Shown here: one piece after another, positions 41,621 through 51,900 of the stretch
How the letters are laid out: the number at the start of each line of letters is the position of its first letter
How positions within the stretch are numbered: position 1 is the first letter of the stretch
Origin: Streptomyces diastatochromogenes
GTDB taxonomy: Bacteria; Actinomycetota; Actinomycetes; Streptomycetales; Streptomycetaceae
Direction: 5' to 3'
Assembly (NCBI RefSeq): GCF_002242805.1
Contig: NZ_MCGQ01000016.1
Span: 62,481-126,480, forward strand
DNA: 64,000 nt
The notes under the pieces: model-generated
Databases searched by the model: none
Told to the model about the DNA's origin: nothing
What the model saw: the letters and a program-made list of their open reading frames with translations, nothing else
Position numbers and translations under genes: made by a program

Positions 41621-43562
41621 AGCGATGACCGTGACCACAACGGGTTCCGCCGTCAACGGCCGCCGCTACGACGTCATCATCGTCGGCAGCGGCTGGGCCG
41701 GCAGTCTGGTCGCCCGGCACCTCGGCAAGCAGGGCTGGCAGGTCCTGGTGCTGGAGGCCGGCAACGGCGGCACCGACACCTGGGCCGGCTACCAGGACAC
41801 CGTCGACACCTTCTCCGGCGCGGTGATCAAGGTCCCCAACGCCGCCTACCGGCGCAACGCGGCCGCCCCCTTCCCGGACGTCCTCGACCTGAGCCCCACC
41901 GCCGACCCGCCCGGCTACACCACCACCGGACACTTCGTCCAGACCGGCCCGCTGCCCTACGGCACCGACTACATCCGCGCGCTCGGCGGAGCGGCGATGC
42001 ACTGGCTGGGCGCGGTACCGCGGATGCACCCCGAGGACTACGCGACCCGCGACCGCTACCGCTACGGACGCAACTGGCCCGTCTCCGCAGCCGAGTTGGA
42101 GCGCCATGTCCGCGAGGCGGAGCTGCTCATCGGCTCCGCAGGCGACGCGACCGCACAGTGGGGGCTCGGGGTCGTACCGGACCCCGACTACGAGTACCCG
42201 ATGGAGGAGATCCCCTGGAGCCACCAGGACTGGATCTTCCAGGACCGACTCGACGGCAAGACGGTACGGGACGCCCTGGCGGGCGTCGACTACGCGCTGA
42301 AGGTGTACGGGCTGCCGCAGGGCCGCAACAGCACCCCCAACCCGCTGTTCGACGGCGGCTACCGCCCGCGCGGTACCGTCGGACGGCCCAACTTCGGCGA
42401 GCGGTGCGTGGGCAACTCCAGCTGCACCCCGATCTGCCCGGTGCAGGCCAAGTCCTCACCGCTCAGGCTCCAGCAGGACTTCACCGACTCCGTCCATCTC
42501 GCCACGCGCTGCGTGGTCAGCCGGGTCCTGCCGGGCCGCGGCAACACCGTGCGCGGGGTGGAGTTCCGGGAGTACGGCGATCCGGCCACCCCGGTGAGCA
42601 CCCCGTACACCGCCGAGGCGGACATCGTCGTCCTGGCGGCACACGCCATCGAGAACGCCGTACTGCTGCTCGCCTCCGAGATGGCCAACAGCAGCGGCTA
42701 CGTCGGCTGCCACCTCATGGACCACCCCACCATGCTGGCCTGGGCCAGGATGCCGCAGGGCGTGCCCGTCGGACCGTTCCGCGGCCCCGGACACACCACG
42801 GGCCTGGAGTGCTTCCGGTTCGGTGACGGACGCGGCAAGCGCGCCCCGTTCCGCATCGAGATCGGCAACTGGGGCTGGGGCTGGGCGACCGGCGCCCCCC
42901 TGAGCAACGTCGGCGCCATGCTGGGGCTCGGCGGCGACGCCAAGGGAGAGATCAAGAAGGAGGGGGTCTTCGGCCCGGAGCTGCGCAACCGGCTGGGCGA
43001 CGAGATCAACCGCCAGGTACAGCTCCAGATCGCCGTCGAGCAGCACGCCGACCCCGCCAACCGGGTCACCATCGACCCGCGCAGGCACCGCGACGGCGTG
43101 GGCAACCCCAAGCCCATCCTCCACTACGACCTCGACAAGCGGGTCCGGGACGGGGTCTTCGCCGCCCGCAAGGTCTCCCAGAAGATCTTCGCCGCGCTCG
43201 GCGTGGAGAAGGACTTCACCCACCACGGCCCGGGCCCGGACGGCGTCGCCCCCGTGGGCTACTTCAAGCACCAGGCCGAACCGGGCGGCGAGGCACTGGA
43301 CCTGGCGTACCACGGTGCCGGGCACGGCGCAGGCACCCACATCATGGGATCCAGCGCGGGCTCGTCGGTGGTCGACTCCTACCAGCGCACCCACGACCAC
43401 CCCAACCTCTTCGCCGTGGGCTGCGGCAGCATGCCCTCCATCGGCACCAGCAACCCGACGCTCACCATGGCCGCGCTCGCCCTGCGCAGCGCCGAGAAGA
43501 TCCACCGCGACCTGGCCGAGCTGCACCAGCCGGTCACCCTGGCGACGGAGGGCACCCGATGA
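41613..43562 (+). CDS. GMC family oxidoreductase 2
   Basis: A 649-residue GMC flavoenzyme. It begins with DVIIVGSGWAGSLVARHL and VLEAGN (FAD), then ALGGAAMHWLGAVPRM. A cysteine cluster CVGNSSCTPICPVQAKSS resembles that of FAD-dependent sugar and gluconate dehydrogenases, where the cysteines form an Fe-S centre or disulphides. The C-terminus has GTHIMGSS and GTSNPTLTMAALALR with the catalytic His/Asn pair. The start is GTG 41613, overlapping the previous stop, or ATG 41625. Its ATGA stop overlaps the next start. No export signal. It likely oxidises a polyol or sugar-like alcohol with the small-subunit protein. Confidence 0.9.
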   Translation: MSEAMTVTTTGSAVNGRRYDVIIVGSGWAGSLVARHLGKQGWQVLVLEAGNGGTDTWAGYQDTVDTFSGAVIKVPNAAYRRNAAAPFPDVLDLSPTADPPGYTTTGHFVQTGPLPYGTDYIRALGGAAMHWLGAVPRMHPEDYATRDRYRYGRNWPVSAAELERHVREAELLIGSAGDATAQWGLGVVPDPDYEYPMEEIPWSHQDWIFQDRLDGKTVRDALAGVDYALKVYGLPQGRNSTPNPLFDGGYRPRGTVGRPNFGERCVGNSSCTPICPVQAKSSPLRLQQDFTDSVHLATRCVVSRVLPGRGNTVRGVEFREYGDPATPVSTPYTAEADIVVLAAHAIENAVLLLASEMANSSGYVGCHLMDHPTMLAWARMPQGVPVGPFRGPGHTTGLECFRFGDGRGKRAPFRIEIGNWGWGWATGAPLSNVGAMLGLGGDAKGEIKKEGVFGPELRNRLGDEINRQVQLQIAVEQHADPANRVTIDPRRHRDGVGNPKPILHYDLDKRVRDGVFAARKVSQKIFAALGVEKDFTHHGPGPDGVAPVGYFKHQAEPGGEALDLAYHGAGHGAGTHIMGSSAGSSVVDSYQRTHDHPNLFAVGCGSMPSIGTSNPTLTMAALALRSAEKIHRDLAELHQPVTLATEGTR

Positions 43563-44731
43563 TCACCGCCTACGCGCTCACCCGGAGCGGCCCCAAACCG
43601 CCGGCGGACGTCGAGGAGCTGCGGACCTACCTCCAGGCGGCCCTGGAGGTCGAGCACCTGACGATCCCCGTCTACATGACGGGGATGTACACCATCAAGC
43701 CCGGCACCAACCGCTACGCCCACGACGCCATTCGCAGCGTGGTCCTGGAGGAGATGCTGCACCTGACGCTCGCCGCGAACCTGCTCAACGCGGTCGGCGG
43801 AACGCCGAACGTCGACAACCCCCGGTTCGTCGCCGGATACCCGGCACAGCTGCCGTTCAGCGACCCGAGCCTGCCGAAGATCCCGCTCCAGCACTTCTCG
43901 CCGCAGGCGCTCGACACCTTCATGCTCATCGAGCGCCCCCGCTCGTTCGTGCCCTCGAAGCCGGGGCAGACCGGCTGGACGTCCATCGGCCAGTTCTACG
44001 ACCTCATCCGGCAGGGCCTGATCGACCTGGAGGAGCAACAGCGACGCGACCACCGGGACCGCGGGGCGGCCTCGCCCACCATCTTCACCGGCCCCCCGGA
44101 ACGCCAGGTGGGCCCCGAGGACTTCTACAACTCGGGCGGGGAGGTGTTCGCCGTCACCGACCTGAAGAGCGCGCTCCTGGCCGTCGAGGTGATCAGCGAC
44201 CAGGGCGAGGGTGTCGCCGACACCATCTGGGACAGCGACGACACCCTCTTCGGCGAGGAACGCCAGGTCGCCCACTACTTCCGCTTCAAGGAGATCCGGG
44301 TCGGCCGCCGCTACGGCCGCCACGACCTGCCGCGCACCGAGCCCAGCGGCCCGCTCATCGACGTCACCTGGGACGACGCGTACCCCATCGACGGGGCGGC
44401 GAAGGTGCGGGACTACCCCGAGGGCTCCCAGGTCCGGCGGCAGGCACAGCACTTCAACCAGCGGTACGCCTACCTGCTCACCCTGCTGCAGCTGGCCTTC
44501 ACCGGCCACCCGGGCGTCATGGGGGACGCGGTCCCGGTGATGCTGGAGATGCGCGACCTCTCGGAGCGGCTGTACCGCAACCCGTACCCGGACCCGCACC
44601 TGGCGGAGCTGGACCTCCACGCCGGCCCCACCTTCGAACTCGTGGAGGAGTACTTCGACGCGGCACACACCGAGGCCGCCGAGACCATCCGGGCACGCCG
44701 CACCGCCACCACCGAGGAGTACACGCCATGA
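43559..44731 (+). CDS. Ferritin-like protein of the VioB/RebD N-domain type
   Basis: A 390-residue protein. Residues 20-75 carry LQAALEVEHLTIPVYMTGMY and VVLEEMLHLTLAANLLNAVG, two ExxH helices of the ferritin-like domain found at the N-terminus of VioB, RebD and StaD. Those are haem/di-metal enzymes that dimerise imino-pyruvates in violacein and indolocarbazole synthesis. HF.PQALDTFMLIERP and QFYDLI continue the domain. The remaining third has a Tyr/Leu-rich helical stretch (NQRYAYLLTLLQLAFTG). It lacks the large C-terminal part of VioB, so a different reaction is likely, perhaps an iron-dependent oxidation. Coupled by ATGA at both ends. Confidence 0.85.
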   Translation: MITAYALTRSGPKPPADVEELRTYLQAALEVEHLTIPVYMTGMYTIKPGTNRYAHDAIRSVVLEEMLHLTLAANLLNAVGGTPNVDNPRFVAGYPAQLPFSDPSLPKIPLQHFSPQALDTFMLIERPRSFVPSKPGQTGWTSIGQFYDLIRQGLIDLEEQQRRDHRDRGAASPTIFTGPPERQVGPEDFYNSGGEVFAVTDLKSALLAVEVISDQGEGVADTIWDSDDTLFGEERQVAHYFRFKEIRVGRRYGRHDLPRTEPSGPLIDVTWDDAYPIDGAAKVRDYPEGSQVRRQAQHFNQRYAYLLTLLQLAFTGHPGVMGDAVPVMLEMRDLSERLYRNPYPDPHLAELDLHAGPTFELVEEYFDAAHTEAAETIRARRTATTEEYTP

Positions 44732-45645
44732 GCGACCGGAAGGCCCGCCACGACCTGCCACCCCTGCCCCAAGGCTTCACCCTGCCCTTCTTCTACGGCA
44801 CCTTCACCAACATCGGCTTCGACTACCTGCTGGACGACGCCGACGAGCACCAGGCGGTGAAGGCCCTGCTCCGGGAGGACGCGGCGGGCCGGTACCTGTC
44901 GCCCGCCGTCTTCGAGGGCAGTGTGTGCCTGTCCTTCAACTACCAGCTGTACTTCGCCCAGTTCGGCAGCGGCACCGGCGTCACGCAGGAGATCGAGCTC
45001 AACGTCGTCGCCCACCCCACGGCCGAGGCCCACCGGGTGCCCAGGCTCACGTACACGCAGTACGCGCACGGCGAGGACCAGACGCGCATCCTCGGGTTCT
45101 GCCGTGTCCACGTGGCGTGCGACAGCGACATCGCCATCAAGGCGGGCGTGGAGCTGTTCAACGAGCCCAAGCACAAGGCGGGTTTCCGGCACACCCTTCC
45201 GGTGCCCAACGCCACCACCGTCGACCCGAAGGCGGTCGACCAGTGGAAGGTGGTGTGCGGCAAGTACGGCACGGCGGCGGCCGACGGTTCCTTCACCCCG
45301 GCCAACACCTACTTCTCCTTCGAGGCCGACCTCAGCGGTCTGACCTCGCAGCCGGTCAGCGCGGCGCCGTTCACCGAGTACGGCAGCGGGCATGTGCACA
45401 AGGACGAGGAGAGCCCGCACTTCCGCCCGCTCGCGGCACCGCTCAACGTCCTCTCGCCGTACGCCTGGCACGACCTGAGAGACGGCGAGGAGCCACTTGA
45501 GCTGGCCCTCGGCCAGGCCGACCCCCAGGGCCGGAGCAAGGCCTTCCTCGACCTGATCGTGGACAAGAGCCCGGCGGGCGCGTGGGTCTACCAGTCGCCG
45601 CCCGTGGCGGCGCAGAACCGGCCGTACTGGGTCAGGAAGGCCTGA
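44728..45645 (+). CDS. Acetoacetate-decarboxylase-fold-like protein
   Basis: A 305-residue cytoplasmic protein without close relative known to me. It starts LPPLPQGFTLPFFYGTFTNI. The central part GVTQEIELNVVAHP, QTRILGFCRVHVACDSDIAI and then KAGVELFNEPKHKAGF follows the layout of the acetoacetate decarboxylase superfamily. In that family a 'G-E-fGePK' stretch and a reactive lysine occur. Homology is by pattern only; the catalytic lysine is not certain. It could decarboxylate, hydrate or cyclise the product of the oxidoreductases. Last gene of the operon, overlapping the ferritin-like gene by ATGA. Confidence 0.7.
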   Translation: MSDRKARHDLPPLPQGFTLPFFYGTFTNIGFDYLLDDADEHQAVKALLREDAAGRYLSPAVFEGSVCLSFNYQLYFAQFGSGTGVTQEIELNVVAHPTAEAHRVPRLTYTQYAHGEDQTRILGFCRVHVACDSDIAIKAGVELFNEPKHKAGFRHTLPVPNATTVDPKAVDQWKVVCGKYGTAAADGSFTPANTYFSFEADLSGLTSQPVSAAPFTEYGSGHVHKDEESPHFRPLAAPLNVLSPYAWHDLRDGEEPLELALGQADPQGRSKAFLDLIVDKSPAGAWVYQSPPVAAQNRPYWVRKA

Positions 45646-45725
45646 GACCCGGATCCCGTGGCCGGCACCCGGCGTGACCGTGGGCTCGCTCCAGGGCCGC
45701 CGGGGCCGGCCGCCATACTGTGCGC

Positions 45726-46943
45726 ATGGAACGCATAGGGGGCTACCTCGTCGAGCGGAAGCTCGGTGAGGGAGGGATGGGGACCGTCTTTCTCGCGCGG
45801 ACGCGGGGCGGTCGTGCGGTCGCGCTGAAGGTCGCCAAGGCCGAGCTGGCGGCGGACCCGGTCTTCCGCGAGCGGTTCCGCAGCGAGGTCGAGGCGGCCC
45901 GCGCGGTCGGCGGCTTCCACACGGCGCCGGTGGTGGACGCGGACGTCGACGGCGATCCGCTGTGGCTGGCGACCGCCTACATTCCCGGACCCACTCTCGC
46001 GGCCCGGCTCGCCGCCCAAGGCGCCATGGACGAACCGCAGTTGCGGGCACTGGCCGCCGCACTCGCCGAGGCGCTGGAGTCCATCCACTCCTGCGGTCTG
46101 GTGCACCGCGATCTCAAGCCCGGCAACATCATCATGGCCGAGGACGGGCCGCGGGTCCTCGACTTCGGCATCGCCCGGGCCGTCGAGTCCACCCGCCTCA
46201 CCGCCACCGGCACCGCCTTCGGCACGCCCGGCTTCCTCGCCCCCGAACAGGCCCTCGGCAACGATGTGACCGGCGCCGCCGACGTGTTCGCCCTCGGCGC
46301 CGTCCTGGTCGCCGCGGCCGGCGGCAGCGCCTGGGGCGAGGGCACGCCCATGGGGCTGATGTACCGCTCCGTGCACGAACCGCCGAACGTGTCCGCCGTA
46401 CCCGCCGCTCTGGTGGACCTGGTGTCGGCATGCCTGGCCAAGAACCCCGCGGACCGGCCGACGCCCACCGCGCTGCTGGACCGCCTGACCGGCCCACCGC
46501 AGGAGCAGACCCCGCCGACCGCGCCGCCGTACACCCCGACGGTCGCCGCACCCACGCCGCCCACGCCGCATCCGCACGTCCCGGCGACGCCCCCGTACCT
46601 CCCGCCGCCGCCCGTGACGGCGCCTCCGGTCGCGTACGGGTTCGGGCCGCCGCTTCCGTACGGCCCACCCGAGGCCGTGCTCGCCGACCGGGAGTCCCGG
46701 GTCGTCGTGAACGCGACCGGGGTGATCCTCGAAGTCGCCGGTGTCGCGGCGGACTTCGAGTGGGCGGAGATCGCCGGTGTCGTCCGTACGCCCTCCACAC
46801 TCGGCAGCCGGCTCACCGTGACGGTGCGGTTGTGGGACGGCGGTGTGTACGCCTGCGAGCTGAACGCCCGCCGGTCGGCCCGGCTCGCCGAATGGATCGC
46901 ACACCTCGACCCCGTCCTCGGCCGCTACCTGGCCGGCCGGTAG
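45726..46943 (+). CDS. Serine/threonine protein kinase, soluble
   Basis: A 405-residue Hanks-type kinase. GEGGMGTV is the glycine loop, Lys35 in VALKVAK the ATP anchor, GLVHRDLKPGNII the catalytic loop, and VLDFGIAR then GTPGFLAPEQ the activation segment. A Pro/Thr-rich linker (about residues 255-310) joins a small C-terminal beta domain (VVVNATGVILEVAGVAADFE, WAEIAGV). No transmembrane helix or PASTA repeats, so it is cytosolic. CATACT six bases before the start region could be a -10 box giving a leaderless transcript; GTG 45720 is an alternative start. Targets unknown; a MerR-PP2C phosphatase is encoded about 10 kb away. Confidence 0.93.
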   Translation: MERIGGYLVERKLGEGGMGTVFLARTRGGRAVALKVAKAELAADPVFRERFRSEVEAARAVGGFHTAPVVDADVDGDPLWLATAYIPGPTLAARLAAQGAMDEPQLRALAAALAEALESIHSCGLVHRDLKPGNIIMAEDGPRVLDFGIARAVESTRLTATGTAFGTPGFLAPEQALGNDVTGAADVFALGAVLVAAAGGSAWGEGTPMGLMYRSVHEPPNVSAVPAALVDLVSACLAKNPADRPTPTALLDRLTGPPQEQTPPTAPPYTPTVAAPTPPTPHPHVPATPPYLPPPPVTAPPVAYGFGPPLPYGPPEAVLADRESRVVVNATGVILEVAGVAADFEWAEIAGVVRTPSTLGSRLTVTVRLWDGGVYACELNARRSARLAEWIAHLDPVLGRYLAGR

Positions 46944-47051
46944 CCGTTCAAGAACCAATACGTGGCCTGTACTTGGCTTGGACATGCCCTGTCCTGGGCA
47001 CGGACCTCCTAGGAGCCGCCGCGGGGGCGGTGCCGGCAGAAGGAGGGCGTC

Positions 47052-47153
47052 ATGGACCGTCGCATCCGGGTACGTGTCAGTCGTCGGCCCGCCGCCCCGC
47101 GTGGGCAGGAGATCGACCGCAGGACGCCCTCGGGGCGCATCCTGCCGTACTGA
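47052..47153 (+). CDS. Putative 33-residue small protein
   Basis: ATG 47052 to TGA 47153 encodes MDRRIRVRVSRRPAAPRGQE plus 13 more residues, very basic at the N-terminus and ending PSGRILPY. GAAGGAGGG lies five bases before the ATG, one of the strongest ribosome sites in the window, which is the main argument for it. It fills the otherwise empty 237-base gap between the kinase and mbl. No homologue is known to me. It could be a nucleic-acid-binding or leader peptide, or fortuitous. Confidence 0.45.
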   Translation: MDRRIRVRVSRRPAAPRGQEIDRRTPSGRILPY

Positions 47154-47180
47154 CGGCCCGAAGGATCGGGGGGCTGGGGC

Positions 47181-48218
47181 TCAGGCGGCCAGTGGGTCGA
47201 GGAGCAGCGGGTCGATCCGGCCCTCCAGCATGGCCCCGAGACCCTGTACGGCGCACACGTCGGGCCGTTCGGCGATGTGCACCGGAATGCCGGTCGCCTG
47301 GCGCAGCATCTGGTCCAGGCCGGGCAGCAGCGCCGAGCCGCCGACCATCATGATCCCGCGGTCGGCGAGGTCGGCCACCAGGTCGGGCGGGCAGTCGCGC
47401 AGCACCTTGCCGATCCCGTCCAGAACGGCCGTCAGCGGGGTCTGGATGGCGTCGCGCACGGCGGCGGTGTCGACGTGCACGCTGCGCGCGAGTCCGGTGG
47501 CCACGTCCCGCCCGTGGATCTCCGTCGAGGCCGGCCCGTGCGGGGTGAGCCCGTTGCCGGACAGGGCGAGCTGCAGCGGCCGTACGGCCTGGCTGGGCAG
47601 CATCAGCTCGTGACGGTGCCGCAGATGCTGCACGATCGCGTGGTCCACGGCCTCCCCGCCGACCGGGATCCGCTCGGCGGTGACGATGGACCCCAGCGAC
47701 AGCACCGCCACCTGCGTGGCAGCCGCCCCGCACACCATGATCATGGTGGCCTCGGGCCGCTCCACGGGCAGCCCGCACCCCACCGCGGCCGCGATGAGCG
47801 TGTCCACCAGCTCCACCCGCCGCGCACCCAGCCCGACCAGCGTCTCGATCGTCGCCCGCTGGGCCAGCGGGTCCGCGTCGTGCGGGGTGCAGGCCGCCGC
47901 GCGCAGCCGGGGCTTGCGGCGCAGCGTACGGCGCATCTTGTCGCCGAGCAGATGCCGCAGCATGCGCTGGGCCATCTCGATGTCGACGATCGTGCCACCG
48001 GAGATGGGCCGTTGAACCCTGATGTAACCCGGCGTCTTCCCGGTCATCTTCTCCGCGAACTCACCCACCGCGATGAGGCCACCGGTACGGGTGTTCACGG
48101 CCACGACCGAGGGCTGGTCGACGACGAGACCGGCACCCTTCACATACACCCGGGTACGGGCCGCACCCATGTCGACGGCGAAGTGGCAACGGCGCAGCAG
48201 CTCCAGACTGACGGTCAC
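47181..48218 (-). CDS. mbl: MreB-like actin homologue Mbl
   Basis: A 345-residue bacterial actin. FAVDMGAARTRVYVKGAGLV is the phosphate-1 loop, in which the usual DLGTANT reads DMGAART. GGLIAVGEFAEKMTGKTPGY follows, and GGTIVDIEMAQRML, VELVDTLIAAAVGCGLPV and MMVGGSALLPGL are the remaining actin motifs. In Streptomyces, Mbl assists MreB in spore-wall rather than vegetative growth; it usually stands alone as here, away from the mre cluster. Strand and neighbours fit recalled synteny of S. coelicolor mbl. Confidence 0.93.
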   Translation of the reverse strand: MTVSLELLRRCHFAVDMGAARTRVYVKGAGLVVDQPSVVAVNTRTGGLIAVGEFAEKMTGKTPGYIRVQRPISGGTIVDIEMAQRMLRHLLGDKMRRTLRRKPRLRAAACTPHDADPLAQRATIETLVGLGARRVELVDTLIAAAVGCGLPVERPEATMIMVCGAAATQVAVLSLGSIVTAERIPVGGEAVDHAIVQHLRHRHELMLPSQAVRPLQLALSGNGLTPHGPASTEIHGRDVATGLARSVHVDTAAVRDAIQTPLTAVLDGIGKVLRDCPPDLVADLADRGIMMVGGSALLPGLDQMLRQATGIPVHIAERPDVCAVQGLGAMLEGRIDPLLLDPLAA

Positions 48219-48345
48219 GGCAGATCCTCCCGAGTACGCAGGTCTTGCGGCCGGACGGCGGCTTCTTTCGCATCCTCTGGGGGATTCCGACGGCGCGCCT
48301 GCGGGAGGGGGCCGGGCGGGGCGCGGCTGAATGGGGGGTTTCCGG

Positions 48346-48708
48346 TCAGCGGGTCCCCGTGTCGTCCGTGGCCGCCGGTGTCGCGTCCTTCGACGACCAG
48401 CTCAGTTTGACGACCAGCTGTCCCTCGGCCGCTCCCTTGGCGATGACCGCCCCGGCCTCCGCGCTCAGCTTCACGCCGAACTCCAGCTCCACGGAGTCGG
48501 GTCGCAGCGTGCCGTCGCGGAAGACCCGGAGCGCGGACTGGGCGGCCGAGCGGACGCCGTCCAGGGTGCCCTCGAAGGTGCGGGCGGCCTGGGCCGCCGG
48601 GCCGCCGCCCTCGCCGCGGGAGACGAGCCGGGTGCCGCCGGTGCTGTCCGTGGCCTCCACCACGACGACGGCGCCGTCCTCCGTGGTGAACTCCATCAGC
48701 TTGTTCAT
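48346..48708 (-). CDS. Trypco1-like (CU044_2847 family) protein
   Basis: A 120-residue protein matching the CU044_2847/Trypco1 pattern. It has MEFTTEDGAVVVVEA at the start, AARTFEGTLDGVRSAAQSAL in the middle, VELEFGVKLSAEAGAVIAKG, and a final LVVKLSWSS. These small proteins co-occur with trypsin-like proteases in predicted actinobacterial conflict or signalling modules. No trypsin gene is adjacent; instead a large subtilase is divergent at 48920. The biochemical role of the domain is unknown. Confidence 0.82.
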   Translation of the reverse strand: MNKLMEFTTEDGAVVVVEATDSTGGTRLVSRGEGGGPAAQAARTFEGTLDGVRSAAQSALRVFRDGTLRPDSVELEFGVKLSAEAGAVIAKGAAEGQLVVKLSWSSKDATPAATDDTGTR

Positions 48709-48919
48709 GGCGCCTTACCCCCGTGTTCCTGGCCGATGTGCCAACTCCATTGTCGCGGACGGGGAGTGGGGATGTCCCCGCTTCAGCCCGTGCCCCGCGG
48801 CGCCGTTGGCGGGAAGCCGCCAGGACGCCTTTCCGCCACCGACGGTCAACACCCCCGCAACACGCGGCACATGACACTCGTCCCAGCACTCGACGCGCTC
48901 GACACGAGAAGAGGCGTGG

Positions 48920-51900
48920 ATGACCAGAGGACCAGTCAGACGCGGGGCGGCGCTGCTCGCGACAGGGCTCGTGATCGCCCTGTCGCCGACGGCCCCGGCG
49001 GTCGCGCAGCAGGCCGTCACCGCGGCCCCGCGCACCCCGGACGCCGCCACCACCGTCACCCTCGTCACCGGCGACCGGGTGACCGTCACCGACCTCGGGC
49101 AGGGGAGGAAGACGGTCACCGTGCAGCGTCCGCGGGGCGCCACCGGCGCCGTACGCACGCAGGTCGGCGACGGCGACATCACCGTCGTACCGGACGAGGT
49201 GCTGCCCTATCTGCGGGCCGGCACCCTGGACCGGCGGCTGTTCGACGTGAGCGGTCTGATCCGGCAGGGGCTCACGGACGCCAAGGCCGACGCGCTGCCG
49301 CTGATCGTGACCTATGCGAAGGGCGCGCGTGCCGTCACCCCGGCCGGCGCCGAGCAGACCCGGGCGCTGCCGAGCCTGCGTGGCGCCGCCGTCGAGGCGG
49401 ACCGGGGCCGCACCTTCTGGCGGTCCTTCACGCACCGCCACACCGTCGGCAAGGTCTGGCTCGACGGGCGGGTCAAGGCCGACATGGCCGAGAGCAACGC
49501 GCAGATAGGCACCCGGGCCGCCTGGGACGCGGGGCTCACCGGCAAGGGCGTCACGGTCGCCGTCCTCGACACCGGCGTCGACCTGAGCCACCCCGACCTC
49601 AAGGACCGGGTCACCGCCACCAGGAGCTTCATCGACGGGCAGGAGGTCGCCGACCGCAACGGGCACGGCACCCATGTCACCTCCACCGTCGGGGGCAGCG
49701 GGGCGGCCTCCGACGGCAAGGAGAAGGGGGTCGCGCCCGGCGCCACCCTCGCCGTCGGCAAGGTGCTCAGCGACCAGGGCTCGGGCAGCGAGTCCCAGAT
49801 CATCGCGGGCATGGAGTGGGCGGCGCGGGACGTGCACGCCCGGGTGATCTCCATGAGCCTCGGCTCCACCGAGGCCAGCGACGGCACCGATCCCATGGCC
49901 CAGGCGGTGAACACCCTCTCCGAGGAGACCGGCGCCCTCTTCGTCGTCGCCGCCGGCAACACCGGCTCCCCATCCTCCATCGGCTCGCCCGGCGCCGCCG
50001 ACGCGGCCCTCACCGTCGGCGCGGTGGACTCCGCCGACCAGGCCGCCTACTTCACCAGCGCCGGACCCCGGTACGGCGACAACGCCCTGAAGCCGGACCT
50101 CTCGGCCCCCGGCGTCGACATCCTCGCCGCCCGCTCCCAGCTCGTCTCCGGCAGCGGCTACTACACCTCCATGAGCGGTACGTCCATGGCGACCCCGCAT
50201 ATCGCGGGAGCGGCCGCCCTGCTCGCCGAGGAGCACCCCGACTGGACCGGCGCGCAGCTGAAGGACGCGCTGATGTCCAGCTCCCAGCAGCTCGACGCGT
50301 CCGCGTACCTGCTGGGCGCGGGACGGGTGAGCGTGGCCGACGCCGTGAAGGCGGACCTCACCGCCACCGGCAGCGCCGACCTCGGCTTCTACAGCTGGCC
50401 CTACGCGGCGAACCAGCCGGTCACCCGGACCCTCACCTACCGCAACTCGTCCGACCAGGACGTGCGGCTGAAGCTCTCCGTCCAGGGCGGCCCGGACGGC
50501 GTCGCCACCCTCGCCGACCCCACCCTCACCGTCCCCGCGCACGGCACCGCGTCCACCACCGTCACCGGCGACGGATCGAAGGCACCGGTCGGGGAGAGCA
50601 GCGGGCAGATCGTGGCCTCCGCGCCGGACGGCACCCCGCTCGCGCACACCGTGTTCGGGCTGGTCAAGGAGGAGGAGCGGTACACGCTCACCGTCCATGT
50701 GAAGGACCGCGACGGCACGCCCACCGCCGCCGACCTCGCCGTACAGCGGCTCGCCGCGGCCGAGGACGCCCAGCCCGCGCACGTCGGCGACTCCGGCACC
50801 CTCAAGCTGCGCCTCAAGCCCGGCACCTACAGCCTGGCCTCCTTCCTCGACGTGCGCGGCAGCCACGGCGCCGACTCGCTCGGCCTCGGCTTCCTCGCCG
50901 CCCCCGAGATCACCCTCGACCGGGACCGCGACGTCACCCTCGACGGACGCAAGCTGCGGAAGGTCAAGGCGGACGTCGACCGCCGCACCGAGACCCACCA
51001 ACTCCTCATGGAGTACGACCGGACCGCGAACGGCGCCGACCTGTTCGGCGCGGTCCAGGTGCCCCTCACCTACGACAGCGTCTTCGCCGCGCCCACCGAG
51101 AAGGTCACCCAGGGCGGCTTCGAGTACCGGACCGTGTGGCGGCTGGCCAAGCCGATGCTGCAGGTCAAGGGGGTCGGCGAGGCGACCGTACAGGCGGGCG
51201 GCACGCTGATCGACGGACACACGAAGCTGCCCCTGGCCGACGTCGGGGACGGGCCGTTCACCGGAGTGGCGGGCAAGGCGGTGCTCGCCCACCTCACTGA
51301 CGGCGCCGACCCGGCCGCGCTGGCCCAGGCCGCCCAGGACGCGGGCGCCAAGGCGCTGTTCGTGACGGACGACGCGCCCGGCCGCCTGATGGCCTGGTGG
51401 GGCACGGACGACAACGCCGACCGGCCGCTGCAGATCGCCACGGTGAACCGGGCCGACGCGGCCCGGCTGCGGGCGGCGGGACGCGTCGACATGACCGGCA
51501 CCCGTAACTCGCCGTACGTGTACGACCTGTCGGAAGGGCACCGGGGCGCGATCCCGGACCGGGACCTCACCTACGCCCCCTCGAAGAGGCAACTGGCCGC
51601 CGTGCACGTGAAGTTCCATGCCGCCCAGCCGGTGAGCGGCGGCGAGTTCCGGTACTCGATCACCGGCGCCTTCCCGATCGGCCTGGGCTTCCAGGAGCGC
51701 GTCGACCTGCCCGCCGAGCGCACCGACTACGTCTCCACCGGCCCCGGCCAGCTGTGGCACGAGTCCGTCACCGCCCGCGACGGGGCACTGGAGGAGCGGA
51801 GCGGGCTGGTGCGCTACGAGGGCGGGTCGCGGCCTGAGCTGAACTGGTTCCGTCCCGTGTGGCACCCGTGGCTGGGCACCGGTCTCGGCTGGGGCCAGCA

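Noticed and set aside
43559..44731. Violacein or indolocarbazole gene cluster
   Set aside because: Only the ferritin-like N-domain type is present. The rest of VioB, and VioA/RebO-type tryptophan oxidase genes, are missing.
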